A stretch of 64,000 nt of DNA from Torreya grandis (GCA_037957365.1 JARHVA010007800.1:36001-100000); one strand, 5' to 3'; counted from the first letter of the stretch, positions 1 to 11,600 are shown. Notes: generated by a model not told the origin, from the letters alone. Numbers and translations: made by a program.

Positions 1-350
1 CAAAAGGTGAAAGTATTGATTGACTCTTGGAGTACACATAATTTCATCAACAATAAATTAGAGGTAGGATTGAATTGTTTTGCTTATCATGTTCCAAAGT
101 TTCAAGTCATGATTATAGATGTGGATACAATCAATTTTTATAGTAAATTCTATAATATCAAAGTGGCCATGGAAGAATATAATCTCAATTCCCCTATGTT
201 TGTTATTCCCATTGGTGGAGCATATATTATGTTAGGATTCCAATGGCTCACAAGATTAGGTACAATTGGGATGAATTTCCAAGAGCCCTTCATATGATTT
301 CATTTTAAAGGAAGGACCTATGAATTAGTGGTAATATGTGAAAAATACCC
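1..350 (+). pseudogene. Ty3/gypsy aspartic protease fragment
   Basis: The open frame at 7-297 begins with VLIDSWSTHNFI, the retropepsin active-site region of plant Ty3/gypsy elements. The family has D-S/T-G at this point; here the glycine is Trp, which should abolish activity. A second motif, MLGFQWLTRLGTI (about 230-270), matches the conserved C-terminal flap region of these proteases. In the intact element it would cut the Gag-Pol polyprotein. The 5' part is cut by the window edge and the frame ends in a stop at 295-297. The downstream RT follows at the usual distance. Confidence 0.8.
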
Positions 351-559
351 ATAGTTGGTTAGTTCTCATTAAATCCAGAAGCTTCTTTGTAAAGGGGCTG
401 ACAAATTTATTTCTAGGTTATGCTACATAGAGTTTAACCATTAAATATCTCTACACATCTTGATATCCAACAGATTATTGATGAACACTCAACCATTTTT
501 GAATCAAATGCTAAAAGGACTGCCACCAAGTTGATATCATGATCATTCCATTCAACTTA

Positions 560-1200
560 TTCTGAGTAGTTAACCACCTAATATTCACCTTTATACATAC
601 CCATATTCCCAAAAGTGTAAAATTGAAAAAATGGTACATGAGATGTTGGAGGTTGGTACCATCAAACATAGACAAAGTGCATTTTTATCCCCACTAATCA
701 TGGTTCATAAGAAGGTTGAGACTTGGATAATGTACCCAGATTATAGAGAACTCAACAAATGTACATAAAAGATAAGTTGCTTATCCCAATAATTGATGAT
801 TTGTTAAATGAGTTACATGGTGCTATTTAATTTACAAAATTAGAACTTTGCTCAGGATACCATAAAATTTAGATCCGAAATGAAGATATCCATAATACAT
901 CCTATAAAACTCATGAAGGATATTATGAATTCTTGGTAATTCCTTTTAGTATCACCAATTTTCCATAAACATTTTAGAGTCTAATGAACACTATTTTTTG
1001 GCCATTTTTATGAAAATTTATGTTGGTATTTTTTGATGACATTCTCATATATATTAAGTCTTGGGAAGAACACTTGTACCATGTGAAAAAGGTTCTAGTC
1101 ACTCTATAAAATCATAAAATTTATGCAAAATCTTCCAAATTTTATTTTTAATCAAAATAGGTGGAATACTTGGGTCACATTTTTCACTTGAAGGATTCAA
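560..1200 (+). pseudogene. Ty3/gypsy reverse transcriptase remnant
   Basis: Pieces of RT can be read in order over several frames. They are IEKMVHEMLEVGTIKH (about 620-670), a PDYRELNK block (about 740-760), the FTKLELCSGYH block (about 833-862), THEGYYEFLVIPF (about 910-950) and FFDDILIYIKSWEEH (about 1030-1075). The last contains the catalytic Asp pair of the YXDD box in the FFDD form. RT copies genomic RNA to cDNA. Several in-frame stops and at least two frame changes make it a pseudogene. Confidence 0.85.
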
Positions 1201-1810
1201 GGTAGACCCTCAAAAAATCAAATCTATGATTGAGTGGCAAGTGCCAAAAATTGTCAAAACCTCTATGGGTTTTTGGGGTTAATAGGTTACTATCACCACT
1301 TTGTGAAGATTTTTGGTAGCATTGTATCCCCACTTATAATATTGTTAAAAAGAGACTCTTTTAATTGGAATGAAACAACCACCAAGGCCTTTGAGAAACT
1401 AAAATTAGCCATGTGCACTACTCCAATTTTAGCTAACCCAAAATTTTCAAAGACTTTCATTATTGAATGTGATGCATCAGGATCTGTAATTGGAGTAGTA
1501 CTCATGCAGGAAGATAAAACACTATCATTTGAGATCCATAAACTCAACGGTAAGAACCTCTTAAAACTAATCTATGAGAATCAAATGATGGGTATACTTC
1601 ATGGAGTTAAATAATGGTGACCTTATCTAATGGGTAAACATTTCAAGGTAAAGATTGATTACAATAGTCTCAAATATATTTGGAACAACAATTGTATTCT
1701 AAAGAACAAAAAAAGTGGGTGACTAAAATGTTAGGGTATGAATTTGAAATAATATACAATAAAGGTACATATAATGTGGTTACTAATGCACTCTCTAGGA
1801 AGGATTAATC
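1201..1810 (+). pseudogene. Ty3/gypsy RT thumb and RNase H remnant
   Basis: The open frame 1234-1614 holds the RT connection (FLGLIGYYHHFV, about 1275-1310), then LAMCTTPILANPKF and FIIECDASGSVIGVVLMQ (about 1460-1510). The last contains the first catalytic Asp of RNase H. After a stop at 1612-1614 the same frame continues through a further stop to PYLMGKHFKVKIDYNSLKY (about 1621-1677). Then come LGYEFEIIY and a terminal region (about 1730-1805) where the family has its conserved DALSRK end. RNase H removes template RNA during reverse transcription. Homology is clear but the copy is inactive. Confidence 0.85.
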
Positions 1811-1959
1811 TACTAGACATTATTGTGTGCCATGACTATTTATAAGGATGATTGGGTGGAAGAGGCTAGATCTAAATGGGAAAATGATGTGAATACTCAC
1901 ACTTTAATTCATAGTTTCCATCATGACTCTAGTGCATAAGAGAAATTTTCATATAAAAG

Positions 1960-3030
1960 GAATGCCTTATGATATAAAGATCAATTATATCAATGTAAGA
2001 ATTCTTTCCTCAAAAACAAGATCTTGTTGAGCTTCATTCATATCCCATAACAGGGCATTCAAGTTTTTAAAAAACTTATCATTGAGTCAAAAAGGATTTA
2101 TTTTGGTAAATAATAATAGGGGATGTACAAAATTTTGTGGTCGAATTATTGGTGTGCCAACAAAACAGGGGATAAACAATTAATCTATCAAATCTTCTCC
2201 AACCTTTATCCATTTTGAGTCAGTGGTGGGAGGAGGTGTCTATGAATTTAATCATTGCCTTGCCTAGTTCATAAAAGTAAAAATGTCATCATGGTGATAT
2301 CAAATAGAATCATAAAATATGCCAATTTTTATGCCTTATCAAAACCCTTTACAACTAGTACCATATCTACTTATTTTATGCATATAGTTCAAAAGCTACA
2401 TGGCATCCCCAAGATCATAGTGAGTGATCATGATCCAATTTTTATTAGTAATTTTTGGAGTGATTTATTTTCATGTTTGGGTACTCATTTGGCTCATAAT
2501 TCATCCTATCATATTAAATATGATGGGTAAACTAAGGCGGTCAATAAATTTCTAGAAGCTTATCTTCATTATTTTTCATTGAATAAATGAAAAAAATGGG
2601 TTCAATGTCTACCACTAGATGAATGGTGATATAACACTTCATTCCATGCCTTTTCTAAAATGTATCCATTTGTGGTAATATATGGGTAAAAAACTCCTTC
2701 CATTACATCATCATTTTTTATCAAGACCAAATTATTTATTGTGGAATAACTCATTCACCACCAACAAGAAGTTCTCTCTACTATTAGACAGAATTTAGCC
2801 ATGGCACATAATGACATGAAACAACAAGATGATCATCATGATAGTGAGTGGATTTTTGAAGTAGATGATTGGGTACTTGTTCATATCCAAACATATAAGC
2901 AATTATCCCTAAATAAATATAATAAGGATAAAAAATTATCTCCTAAGTATTATGGTCCTTATCAAAATCCTATAGAAGATTGGTAGTATTGCCTATAAAT
3001 TGGAGCTTCCCCATTTTACTCGCATTCATC
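1960..3030 (+). pseudogene. Ty3/gypsy integrase remnant (core and C-terminal module)
   Basis: A damaged zinc-binding N-terminal region is suggested at about 2010-2180. The catalytic core follows. The region of the first catalytic Asp (about 2235-2250) reads SMNLI, where Asp is usual. The frame 2255-2530 carries NVIMVISNRIIKYANF, VQKLHGIPKIIVSDHDPIF (second catalytic Asp near 2425) and FWSDLFSCLGTHLAHNSSYH. The C-terminal DNA-binding module is in 2801-2986 (FEVDDWVLVHIQ, KLSPKYYGPYQ) and continues in another frame to ELPHFTRIHP at about 3002-3030. Integrase joins cDNA to host DNA. The reading breaks at the copia junction and resumes at 8109. Confidence 0.87.
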
Positions 3031-3087
3031 CAATTACATCATCATTTTTTAAATTTTAATTATGTATCCATTTGTGGTAATATATGA
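3028..3087 (+). repeat. Filler made of two copied gypsy segments at the copia junction
   Basis: About 20 bases at 3032-3052 match 2701-2720 of the same gypsy element. About 28 bases at 3062-3089 match 2659-2687 with one difference. Both are in direct orientation but in swapped order. They sit between the broken integrase frame and the start of the copia LTR. No matching target duplication is visible at the right end. Confidence 0.7.
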
Positions 3088-3488
3088 GTAATAGAGAATG
3101 TAGAGAAATAATAATGAAATAAACACATAATTAAAATTTAGAAAACATAATAGAATAGAGACAGATTTAATGTGGTTCACCCAATATGGGCTACGTCCAC
3201 ATAGAAACTATCAGTCCTTATTATTCAATCCAACAGATGAAGGGAAAAACTTGAAATACATCCACTATAATATCATATTCACTCTCACTCATTTTCCACC
3301 TGATTAGAATTCCCTCATATCAAAGGAGGTTAAAAATTAGGGCAAAAATGCACTAACTTCATTTCTACCATTAGATCAAAAACCTAATAGTAAATGGTCT
3401 AGATTAACTATGAAATTACAAGGTTTTATAATGTATTTTTCAAAAACCTAGACCCCCATGATGACCCTAGTGGGGGGAGTTCCCCCTC

Positions 3489-3520
<32 letters not shown>

Positions 3521-3572
3521 CCCGCCATTAGGAATTGGGCATTAAAATAAGATCAAGCTCTACCATCCAATA
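3087..3572 (-). repeat. 3' LTR of the copia element
   Basis: It aligns along its length with 7640-8107; both share the segment starting TTCACCCAATATGGGCTACG. It ends on the + strand in CATCCAATA, the inverted form of a TGTTGGATG-type LTR start. It contains a run of 30 C at 3490-3519 that the other LTR lacks. Confidence 0.85.
3490..3519 (+). repeat. Homopolymer run of 30 C
   Basis: Thirty uninterrupted C lie inside the copia 3' LTR, in a C-rich context. The sister LTR near 8035-8060 has only short C or G runs here. Length in such runs is prone to sequencing error. Confidence 0.9.
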
Positions 3573-3583
3573 ATCTCCCACTT
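3573..3583 (-). other. Polypurine tract of the copia element
   Basis: The minus strand reads AAGTGGGAGA directly before the 3' LTR. This is the typical copia plus-strand primer, and the young copia has the same motif at 43933-43942. Confidence 0.8.
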
Positions 3584-3639
3584 AGATACTGATTGTTGGA
3601 ACTCCACCATTACAACTCTTACTTGGAATTTTCTTTAAA

Positions 3640-5000
3640 ATTTAACCATGTCATGTTTTTCATCTTCCTTATTATCCTTGAAGACATATTGAAGTTGAAA
3701 AACTCTCCAAATTATCTTTAGTGACTTCCTTTGTTAGCATATCTATATGATTCTAACTCATATGGATCTTTTCCAACTTTAGTTGACCATCCTCCAAAAC
3801 TGAACGAATGAAGTGATACCTGAGTTGTATATGTTTAGTTCTTGAGTGGAATTTTGAGTTCTTTTCTAAATGAATCACACTCCAGCTATCATTATACAAC
3901 CTGTAATATTCTTTCTTATGCCTCTACTCTTCCATGAACCATTGCATCTATATCATCTCCTTGCTAGATTTTGTAGTTACAACATGTTTTGCTTTTGTAG
4001 TTGACAAAGTAAGTATCTTCTACAATTTTAAAATATAACTAACTATTGTGTCACTAACAATGAATACATACCTATTGTGATCCTCCTACCATCTAAATCT
4101 CTAGCCATGTCTACATCAACATATCCTTGTAAGATAACATCTGAACCTTCATAGCATAAATGTCTATGAGTGGTCCCTCTCAAGTACCTGAGAATCCACT
4201 TGACTGCATCCCAATGCTCTTTTCCTAGATTGTTCATAAACCCGTTAACAACTCCCATTGCATGAGAAATATATATTCTAGTGCACACCATAACATACAT
4301 TAAACTTATAACTACTAAATCATATGGTACTTTGGTCATGTAATTGATTTCTTCCTATGTTTTAGGACATAGTTCCTTGATTAATTTGAAGTGCCCTTCC
4401 AAAAGTGTACTCACAGATTTTACATGTTGTATATTAAACCTAACTAACACTTTCTTGATGTATTCTTATTGAGATAATGTCAATTTATAATTTTTCCTAT
4501 CTCTTGTTATTCTCATATAGAGGATTTTATTTGCATCACCTAAATCCTTCATTGCAAATGAATCTACTAGTTTTTTTTTCAGCTCATTTATATCATGCAT
4601 GTTAGACCTTGAAACAATCATGTCATCTACATTCAATAATAAGATAATATAGCTTCCATTATCTAATCTCTTACAGTAAACATAGTGGTTAAAATGACAT
4701 CTAATATAACCTTATTCTATCATAAACATGTCAAATTTCAAATACCACTATCGTGGAGCTTGTTTTAGGCCTTACAAACTTTTTTGCAAGTTGTGCACCA
4801 TTTTCTCCTTACCTTTGAATTTGTATCCTTGTGGTTACTCCATATATATTTCCTCCTCCAAATCACCATGAAGGAATGTAGTCTTCACATCTAACTATTC
4901 AAGGTACAAATCTTCTACTGCTACCAAACTTAAAATAGTTCTTATAGAAGTCATTTTAACTACTAGAGAAAATATTTTGTCAAAGTCAATACCTTTATTT
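3640..5000 (-). pseudogene. Copia reverse transcriptase and RNase H remnant
   Basis: Reading the minus strand from about 5000 gives RT blocks in several frames: KFKGKEKMVHKLKKSLYGLKQ (about 4825-4760), then VDDMIVSRSN (about 4632-4603) holding the catalytic Asp pair, then FAMKDLGDANKIL. The open stretch 4339-4043 continues with VMVCTRIYISHAMGVVNGFM, KEHWDAVKWILRYLRGT and a GYVDVDMARDLDGRR block that belongs to RNase H. Further RNase H and tail blocks (KNSKFHSRTKHIQLRYHFIR) run to about 3640. Order and content match copia pol. Many stops and frameshifts make it nonfunctional. Confidence 0.87.
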
Positions 5001-5599
5001 TATGCAATCCCCTTTACAACAAGTCTGGTCTTGTACCTCTTTTTACCTCCATATTCTTCCTTTAACATATAAACCCAATTATTTTGCAATTTTATTTTAC
5101 CTACAAGAAGCTAAACCAAATCCAAATTTTGGTTATGTACCAAGGAGTCCATCTCCTCTTTCATGCCTTGCTCCCACTTCTTTCTAGTTTCTACCTATAT
5201 TGCTTCTTCATAACTTTATAACTCACCACTATCAATCAATAATAAATAATAAATTGAAGGAGAGTAATGTTCATGGAGTCTACATAATGTAGTAGATCTT
5301 CTAACTATAATTATAGTATTTTGAGGTAGTTGTTGTAGTTGTTGCACATTCTAATTTTTAGGTACTTTTGGAGTTTCATTTCCAGTAATTTCATCAAGTA
5401 CTACATATTTTGTATTTGACTTTTCCTATTTATTTTCCTGTAACTAATCTCTATACATGACCTTTTTTTATTAAAGATTACATCTCTACTCCTAATTATT
5501 TTGCAATTTTTAATATACCATAAATAGTAACCAAAATCATTAACTCCATATCTAATAAAAGTAAATTTCTTGGATTTTGCCTCAAGCTTGGTTCTATTT

Positions 5600-6330
5600 T
5601 CTTTATCAATATGGGAAAATTCTTCACAACCAAAAGTATTTAAAAAGGAATAATCTACCTTTTTACCTGTCCATACTTCCTATGGAATGCCACCATCCAA
5701 AGGACTTGAAGTCCCTCTATTTATTAAGAAAACAATAGTATCCACAGCATTTATCCAAACTTGTAAGTGCAACCCTACATGTAATATAATGCTCCTTACA
5801 CACTCCATGATTATCTTTTTCATCCTTTCTAACACACCATTTTGTTTTGGTGTTCTTGGAACCATCTTCTCTATATGAATTCCATAAGATGAACAATAAT
5901 TATCAAACTCCTTAATACAATATTCACCTCCATTGTCTGATCTGACACACTTCAAATTATTTCCTATTTCATTCTCAACCAAAGCTTTCCATTTCTTAAA
6001 AGTATCAAAAACATTAGATTTATTTCATATGTAATAAACCCAAGTTTTTCTAGTTGCATCATCGATAAAAGTAACATAATAAGAAGAGCTACCAAGGGAT
6101 GATACCTAAGCTAGTCCTCATATATTTGTATGCACAAGATCTAACTTTTCATCCTTCTTTGTCCTCCCATCTCTAAGAAATATGGCTCTCTTTTATTTTC
6201 CATACACACAGTGCTCATAGAAATCAAATTCCACCTTATTCAAATCTAGCAACAAATTATTTGAGTGGAGAACTTGCATCCCCTACTCACTCATGTGCCC
6301 AAGTATGTGGTGACATAATTTTGTATCTAC
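5600..6330 (-). pseudogene. Copia integrase remnant
   Basis: The minus-strand open stretch 5982-5680 reads LKCVRSDNGGEYCIKEFDNY, containing the second catalytic Asp of the D-D-35-E core. It continues with PRTPKQNGVLERMKKIIMEC, where the catalytic Glu lies, and ends in FLINRGTSSPLDGGIP, a conserved copia segment after the core. The upstream half (6330-6000) is only readable in scattered frames. Integrase would insert the cDNA. In-frame stops on both sides of this block break the polyprotein. Confidence 0.85.
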
Positions 6331-6567
6331 TTATGTAGAAGCTAAGGAAATGGAAGATTCAACATCACCATTAGATAAATACAATGTACCTACCTTCTCT
6401 CATTTTGCTATTACCAATGATCCTTTAGTGACCTTCCATGAATTTTTTGCAAATGTGACTATGCAGCCCTCACTTCCCAACTACACTATTGAAATTAGAT
6501 TTCTTCTCAACATAGGAACATGCCTCACCTCTTTCAAAAACCATTTGTTTCCATTCTCTAATTTTAT

Positions 6568-6770
6568 CTATATCTTACCCTTTCCCATAATTTTACAAGG
6601 TTCACCATTACCCATATAACCCTGTCTAAAATCACTTTGAACATAGTCTTGTAAATATTTCTTATGGGCTGTATCATGAAATGAAACCCCTAAATCTAAC
6701 ACCCAATAATTATTAATATTATATAAAGAAAGGATTAAAGCATCTTGTAACACATCACCTGCTACATTTA
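6568..6770 (-). pseudogene. Copia protease remnant
   Basis: The minus-strand frame 6753-6568 includes YWVLDLGVSFHDTAHKKYLQ, the copia retropepsin active site. The expected D-S-G reads D-L-G. MGNGEPCKIMGKGKI follows, as in the protease of the young copia (GDGKPCQVVGKGKV at 42170-42210). The catalytic Asp is present but the altered Ser and surrounding stops suggest inactivity. Confidence 0.82.
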
Positions 6771-6814
6771 GTTCCTAGTTTTTATCTTGTTGTAAATCTC
6801 CTTGTTTTCTTTTT

Positions 6815-7569
6815 CAAAACCAACAATATTTCTTTAGGTGTCCTTTCTTCCCATAAATCCAATACACCAATGTTCCTCTAGATTTATATCTACCCTTTTT
6901 ATACTTCCCATTATTCCTTAGGCCCTTTACTCTATCCTTTTGTCTTCCCCTATTATTCATAGTCATAGAATTTCTTGATGTCTCACCTACGCTTTTTCAT
7001 CACATTTCCTTACTAAGGATAACACCAATAACATCATCAGAATTTAAAGTGTTTGAGGCAGAGACATAATTGCTCACAACCATGACCAAGCTATTCTAGC
7101 TTTCTAGCAATGAACAAAGAATCAAAAGAGACATAACCTCATCAACAAAATTTAATCCTACAAAGTTTAACTAATTTGTGATCATGTTAAATTCATTTAA
7201 AGGGTCATCAACAGACCCACCTTTTGACATTTATAAATTAAATAAATGTTTTATAATAAATACCTTGTTGGAGGTTGAGGGTTTTTCATACACTCTATTT
7301 ATGCCTTTATCACATTTATTAGTGTTTTATTTTGAAATATTAAAGGCCACTGATGCTGCTAGGCACAACTATATTATTCCTAGTGCCTTTCTATCAAGAA
7401 CCTCCCAATATTCATCCCTCATTGTCATCAACTTCTTTGTTATTCCACCCAATGGTAGGAAAAAATACTTTTGATATAGATAGTCTTCCATTTGCATCTT
7501 CCATAGCTGGTAGTTTTGGCCATTAAACTTATCAACCTTAAAATTGCCTTCTTCCACCATTTCTCCCAC
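6815..7569 (-). pseudogene. Copia gag remnant with damaged zinc knuckle
   Basis: The first Met at 7569 opens MGEMVEEGNFKVDKFNGQNY, followed by LWKMQMEDYLYQK, a typical N-terminus of plant copia Gag. The start is supported by the LTR and primer site lying just upstream on the minus strand. The frame is lost after about 66 codons. A zinc-knuckle trace lies at about 6870-6820 (YGKKGHLKKYC), with the first two Cys replaced. Gag would form the particle that packages element RNA. Confidence 0.82.
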
Positions 7570-7621
7570 TCAAACTAGGAAACCACTTTTCCTATGAGTT
7601 TATCCACCAAATAAACCTTTG

Positions 7622-7636
7622 ACTCTAATAATAATT
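7622..7636 (-). other. Degenerate primer binding site (initiator Met tRNA type)
   Basis: The minus strand reads TTATTATTAGAGTC just inside the 5' LTR, a worn match to TGGTATCAGAGC. The young copia at 41076-41088 has the intact form. Confidence 0.6.
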
Positions 7637-7639
7637 TTT

Positions 7640-8107
7640 AGGAATATAGAATGTAGAGAAATAATAATGAAATAAAGATAGAATTAAAATTCAGAAAACA
7701 CAACAGAATAGAGATATAGATTTAATGTAGTTCACCCAATATGGGCTACGTCCACATAAAAATTTTAAATCTTTATTATTTAATCCAACAAATGAAGGGA
7801 AAACCTACAATACATTCACTGCAATATCCTCTTCACTCTCACTCATTTTTTACCTGATTACAATGCCCTCATATCAAAGGAGGGTTACAAATTAGGGTAA
7901 AAATGCACTAACTTAATTTCTACTATTGGATCTAAAACCTAATAGTAAATGATCTATATTAACATTGAACCCCTACTAGGGGGGCTCTAAAATAGGTCGT
8001 CACCCACCCTGGACCCCCATGGTGACCCTAGTGGGGGGGAATTTCCTCCCATACCTCCCCTGTCAAGAACTGGGCATTAAAATAAGATCAGGTTACACCA
8101 TCCAACA
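7640..8107 (-). repeat. 5' LTR of the copia element
   Basis: Pairs with 3087-3572. It ends on the + strand with CCATCCAACA, so the minus-strand LTR starts TGTTGGATGG. Immediately to the right (8109) the interrupted chromovirus integrase frame resumes, which fixes this boundary well. Confidence 0.85.
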
Positions 8108-8380
8108 TAGTCTTTCATGTTTCTTACTTTAAGGAGGTAATTAACCAAACCATCTCTTCATGGGATGAGTTACCTATACTAGACTAATAAGTTCATGTCG
8201 TACTCAAACCTAAGAATATTCTTGACACATGCACTAGATGGCTTTGAACTAGAGAGATTAAGGAATATTTGGTCAAATGGAATAATTTTTCTTATAACGG
8301 TGCCACATGGGAGGATACCACATTTCTACAACAACATTAAAAAAAATTCAACGTTGAGGGAAACATTATTTCTAATGAGG
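8108..8380 (+). pseudogene. Chromovirus integrase tail with chromodomain
   Basis: From 8109 the + strand reads VFHVSYFKEVI, which continues the integrase frame left at 3030 (RIHP). Further on it gives NILDTCTRWL and then IKEYLVKWNNFSYNGATWED (about 8251-8315). The last is the aromatic-rich core of a chromodomain (YLVKW...TWE). Chromodomains steer chromovirus integration toward modified histones. Stops occur near 8185 and after 8330. The element's polypurine tract follows directly, as expected at the end of pol. Confidence 0.85.
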
Positions 8381-8640
8381 GGGAATGTTAAACTCTTAAT
8401 CTATGGCATAATATTCATTTCTAATTGCATTCCTTAGTTAATTATTATGTTAGACTAACTTGTTAAGATGTAAGGGTGGGATGAATGGGTGTGACTCCCC
8501 CCATTAACTCAATATATATGAATGAGTGTGGCTCACTCCAATAATCATTTTGTGAATTATATCATTTTTTAAGTATTTGGAGGTTTCCCCCTTGAAGTGA
8601 CTTAAGTATATTCAACTATATTCAATTATCTTATGATTTA
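8376..8640 (+). repeat. Polypurine tract and start of the chromovirus 3' LTR
   Basis: The purine run ending GAGGGGGAA (8377-8385) is followed by TGTTA at 8386, a normal LTR start. The LTR body probably runs to about 8600-8650. I cannot fix the end because the 5' LTR is outside the window. Confidence 0.6.
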
Positions 8641-11600
8641 TTACTTAAATTTTGAAGAAATTTCATTACATATAAAGAGTATTTCCTATATGCAACCATT
8701 AGTATATTAACTTACCAAAGATCCTAGTGTGTACATATAATGTTGAGACCTTACAAAAGTATATAGACCCTAGGTTGATAATTTAATGAATAAACATTCT
8801 CAATGAACTAAATGGATTCCCCTCTATAATACATTCTATCAGGTTATACATAGTTATTGGACTATTTCAAGTTTAAAATGGGAATTGATTCCTCCATTAA
8901 AAGATATCCTCCATTCAAGTTTGATCCATTCATTTATCAAATATATTTTTACACTTTCCATGGGGCTTGCTCATAGAACCAAATTATTTATACATCATCT
9001 TCAAGTATTTTTCCTTCATTAGCTTATACCAAAAGTAGTGTTAGATAATTTTCATGTAATCACATTAGATTTACCTACGTAGTCTAGAAGGTGGATCCTT
9101 TCATTAAATTAAAATTTAGTCATATGCATAAGAGACCTACATTGACTCAAATTTAAAGCATTCAGAATATGTATTTACAACTCTTTAAGATGTTTCTTGA
9201 GTTAGCTAATCTTTCAAAATATTATCTTGCTATTTTTTTAAGGGTTAGGTCAAGAATCAAAAGATATATAATTCCATGCATTCTACCCATAAATTGTACA
9301 TAATAATCATAACCCTGCATGGCATTTTATAGTAAATTTGCCTAAAAAAACCAAAATCATAAATAGATTAAAGGATGAATTAAGTGCCTATGTATATATT
9401 CAATAGTAATAGGTGGTACATATTTTTCAAGAAACTGAATTTGACCTATACACATTCAACACAATACATAATTTGACCTAGTATAGTTAGATAGTCAAAT
9501 TACACATCAAAAAACATAATATTATATATATCCCATATTCATATTAAAAAATTTAGAGTACAACTTAAATGTGTCAAATTACAACCTTTTTGTTCATTTC
9601 ATTGTTATTTCTTATTTAGATTATTTTTGTATTCCATTTGTTCATGTTTTTACCATTTTTTTTAGGTTTGATTGCTAATATAGACTATTATACACTACAT
9701 ATACATTATACCATACCTTTTATTATTTTTTATGTGGTAATTAGCCCAAAACCATAAATAATGATAACACTAAATAATATTCTCAGTAGGTCCTTGTTTA
9801 ATCTACACAATTTATGAAAACTTGACATTTTGGTTAGTTTTAATTGAAAAATAAACCAAAAATCTATTGAACAAATAATTAATATAATGCATAAATCTTG
9901 ATGGTAGAATGTAAAACCAATCCAAGTCATAATCCTTAAGACTTTGAGAAAATAGCTTAGTCAATAATTCATATTTTTTTATAATATCAAGACATTAAGC
10001 ATAAAAACATTTTATATGATGTGAATGATCATCCTTTTCATTGAATAATTCAAACTTATTTATTATGAAACTAGTAGAAATAAGGTGGATAATGACCTCA
10101 TAATCTAACAATTTGTGTAATATCTCATGAAATGTGACTTTATTTTTGAGACCCTTGAGATATTTTTGAATTTACACTTGCATATTTTAAATATTTTGTT
10201 GAATCAATGCATATGGAGATGTAGGATCCAAATTAAACTTTATATTTGTGGGAACATGCAGTCTATTGATTTGATAAACATGATACTAAAATATGGAGAT
10301 TATGAAGTAGGTTGAGAAGGTCAAGAAATAGTAGGAGACACATAAGAAGCATTATGTTGAAAGGAATATTCAAGCTACCATGAGTATAAGTAGTGGGTAG
10401 AGGAAAAAGGTAGAAGCAATAGGATCATTTTTATCTTTACCTAATTTAAAATAATAACCTCTAGTAGGTAGAATAAAAGCATTGAAATAGTCAAATATAG
10501 ATTCTTTAGCTAAATTTGTGTTAATTTTACCTCTCTAGTAACAAATCATAGCATTAAGATTTTTAGAAAATGATGAAATAATTTTTTAAAACAAATCCAA
10601 CTCATGTTTACTCATAATAGTAATTTAGGACATACAATTATCTATAGTGTTATCATTCATACAATTATCTTTTAAAATATTGACATTACAAGCATCATCA
10701 TTTAAAACATATACATTTTCATAATTCAAGTCATGTTTTATATAATCATCAATATTGACCATTACAAATTTAAAATAATCATAGGTACAAATAAAATTAA
10801 TTTGAACCAATTCAATATGTCTACCACTCAACCTATCACTTTTCCTAGTAGGTGTCTTATATTTATCTTTGTTAATGAGAATAATATGGAAGCATAAAGA
10901 ACATGAAAGAATCTAGGGCTAATGATATCACAATTATAAAGTAAAAGCCTAAATAAATTAGATTTGAAATAAACACAATAGAAAAACCTAGAGGGAAATA
11001 GAACATGAAACCCTAAGGCTTGAGTGTTCTACAGGATAGAGTTCACTAGATACATTTATGTCAAGGGGATTTTTTTTTCAAAACAATACACAAACCACAT
11101 AAAAGGAAATGGGGCAATTCAGGTTTGATCTAAATAAATTAAAAAATAAATAAAGATCTAAATTATCAATGTGAAATGAAAGTACCTTGAAAAATTGATA
11201 ATTAATAGTGTAAATAGAGAAATAGAGAGATGTGTACTTGATTTCTAACTTATTTTATTTCTTATAGAGACTGAGAATACTATAAATATATTTTTGGAAT
11301 AGTGTAGAATAATCTCTATAAATTAGATAGGGATCTTAAATAGAGACCAGTTTCACATAGTGCAATAGAGGTAGTGACCAAATTCATACCACTCAATAAT
11401 GGCCAGATCTCCTAATAGTGGTAGCCTACTCTAAAAAATTATTGTGTATATCCTTGAAGAATAAAACTTGTGTGAACCCTTTTGGACTACCACATGTCCA
11501 CAAACCTCTCTCTGATAAGTAAAATAATTCATGTAGATGCTAGAATTATTTGTTATTCTCTTGATCTCAAGTCCACACTAAGAAGATATAATAATAATTA

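Larger units (their letters stand above)
3087..8107 (-). mobile_element. Full-length decayed Ty1/copia element inserted in the chromovirus
   Basis: Two related LTRs (about 3087-3572 and 7640-8107) flank a minus-strand internal region. On the minus strand it holds, in order, a degenerate primer binding site, gag, zinc knuckle, protease, integrase, RT, RNase H and a polypurine tract. This is the Ty1/copia order, with integrase before RT. Its gag starts with the same KFNGQNYQLWKMQ block as the young copia at 40188-44829, so the two belong to one broad lineage. Stops in every domain show long inactivity. A clean target duplication is not visible. Confidence 0.88.
1..8640 (+). mobile_element. Decayed Ty3/gypsy chromovirus, split by a copia insertion
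   Basis: Domain order on the + strand is protease (from base 1), RT, RNase H, integrase and integrase C-terminal module up to about 3030. After the copia insertion (3087-8107) comes the integrase tail with chromodomain (8108-8380), a polypurine tract and the start of a 3' LTR. The order PR-RT-RH-IN-chromodomain defines Ty3/gypsy chromoviruses. The 5' LTR and gag lie left of the window. Stops and frameshifts are present in every domain, so the copy is dead. Confidence 0.88.
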
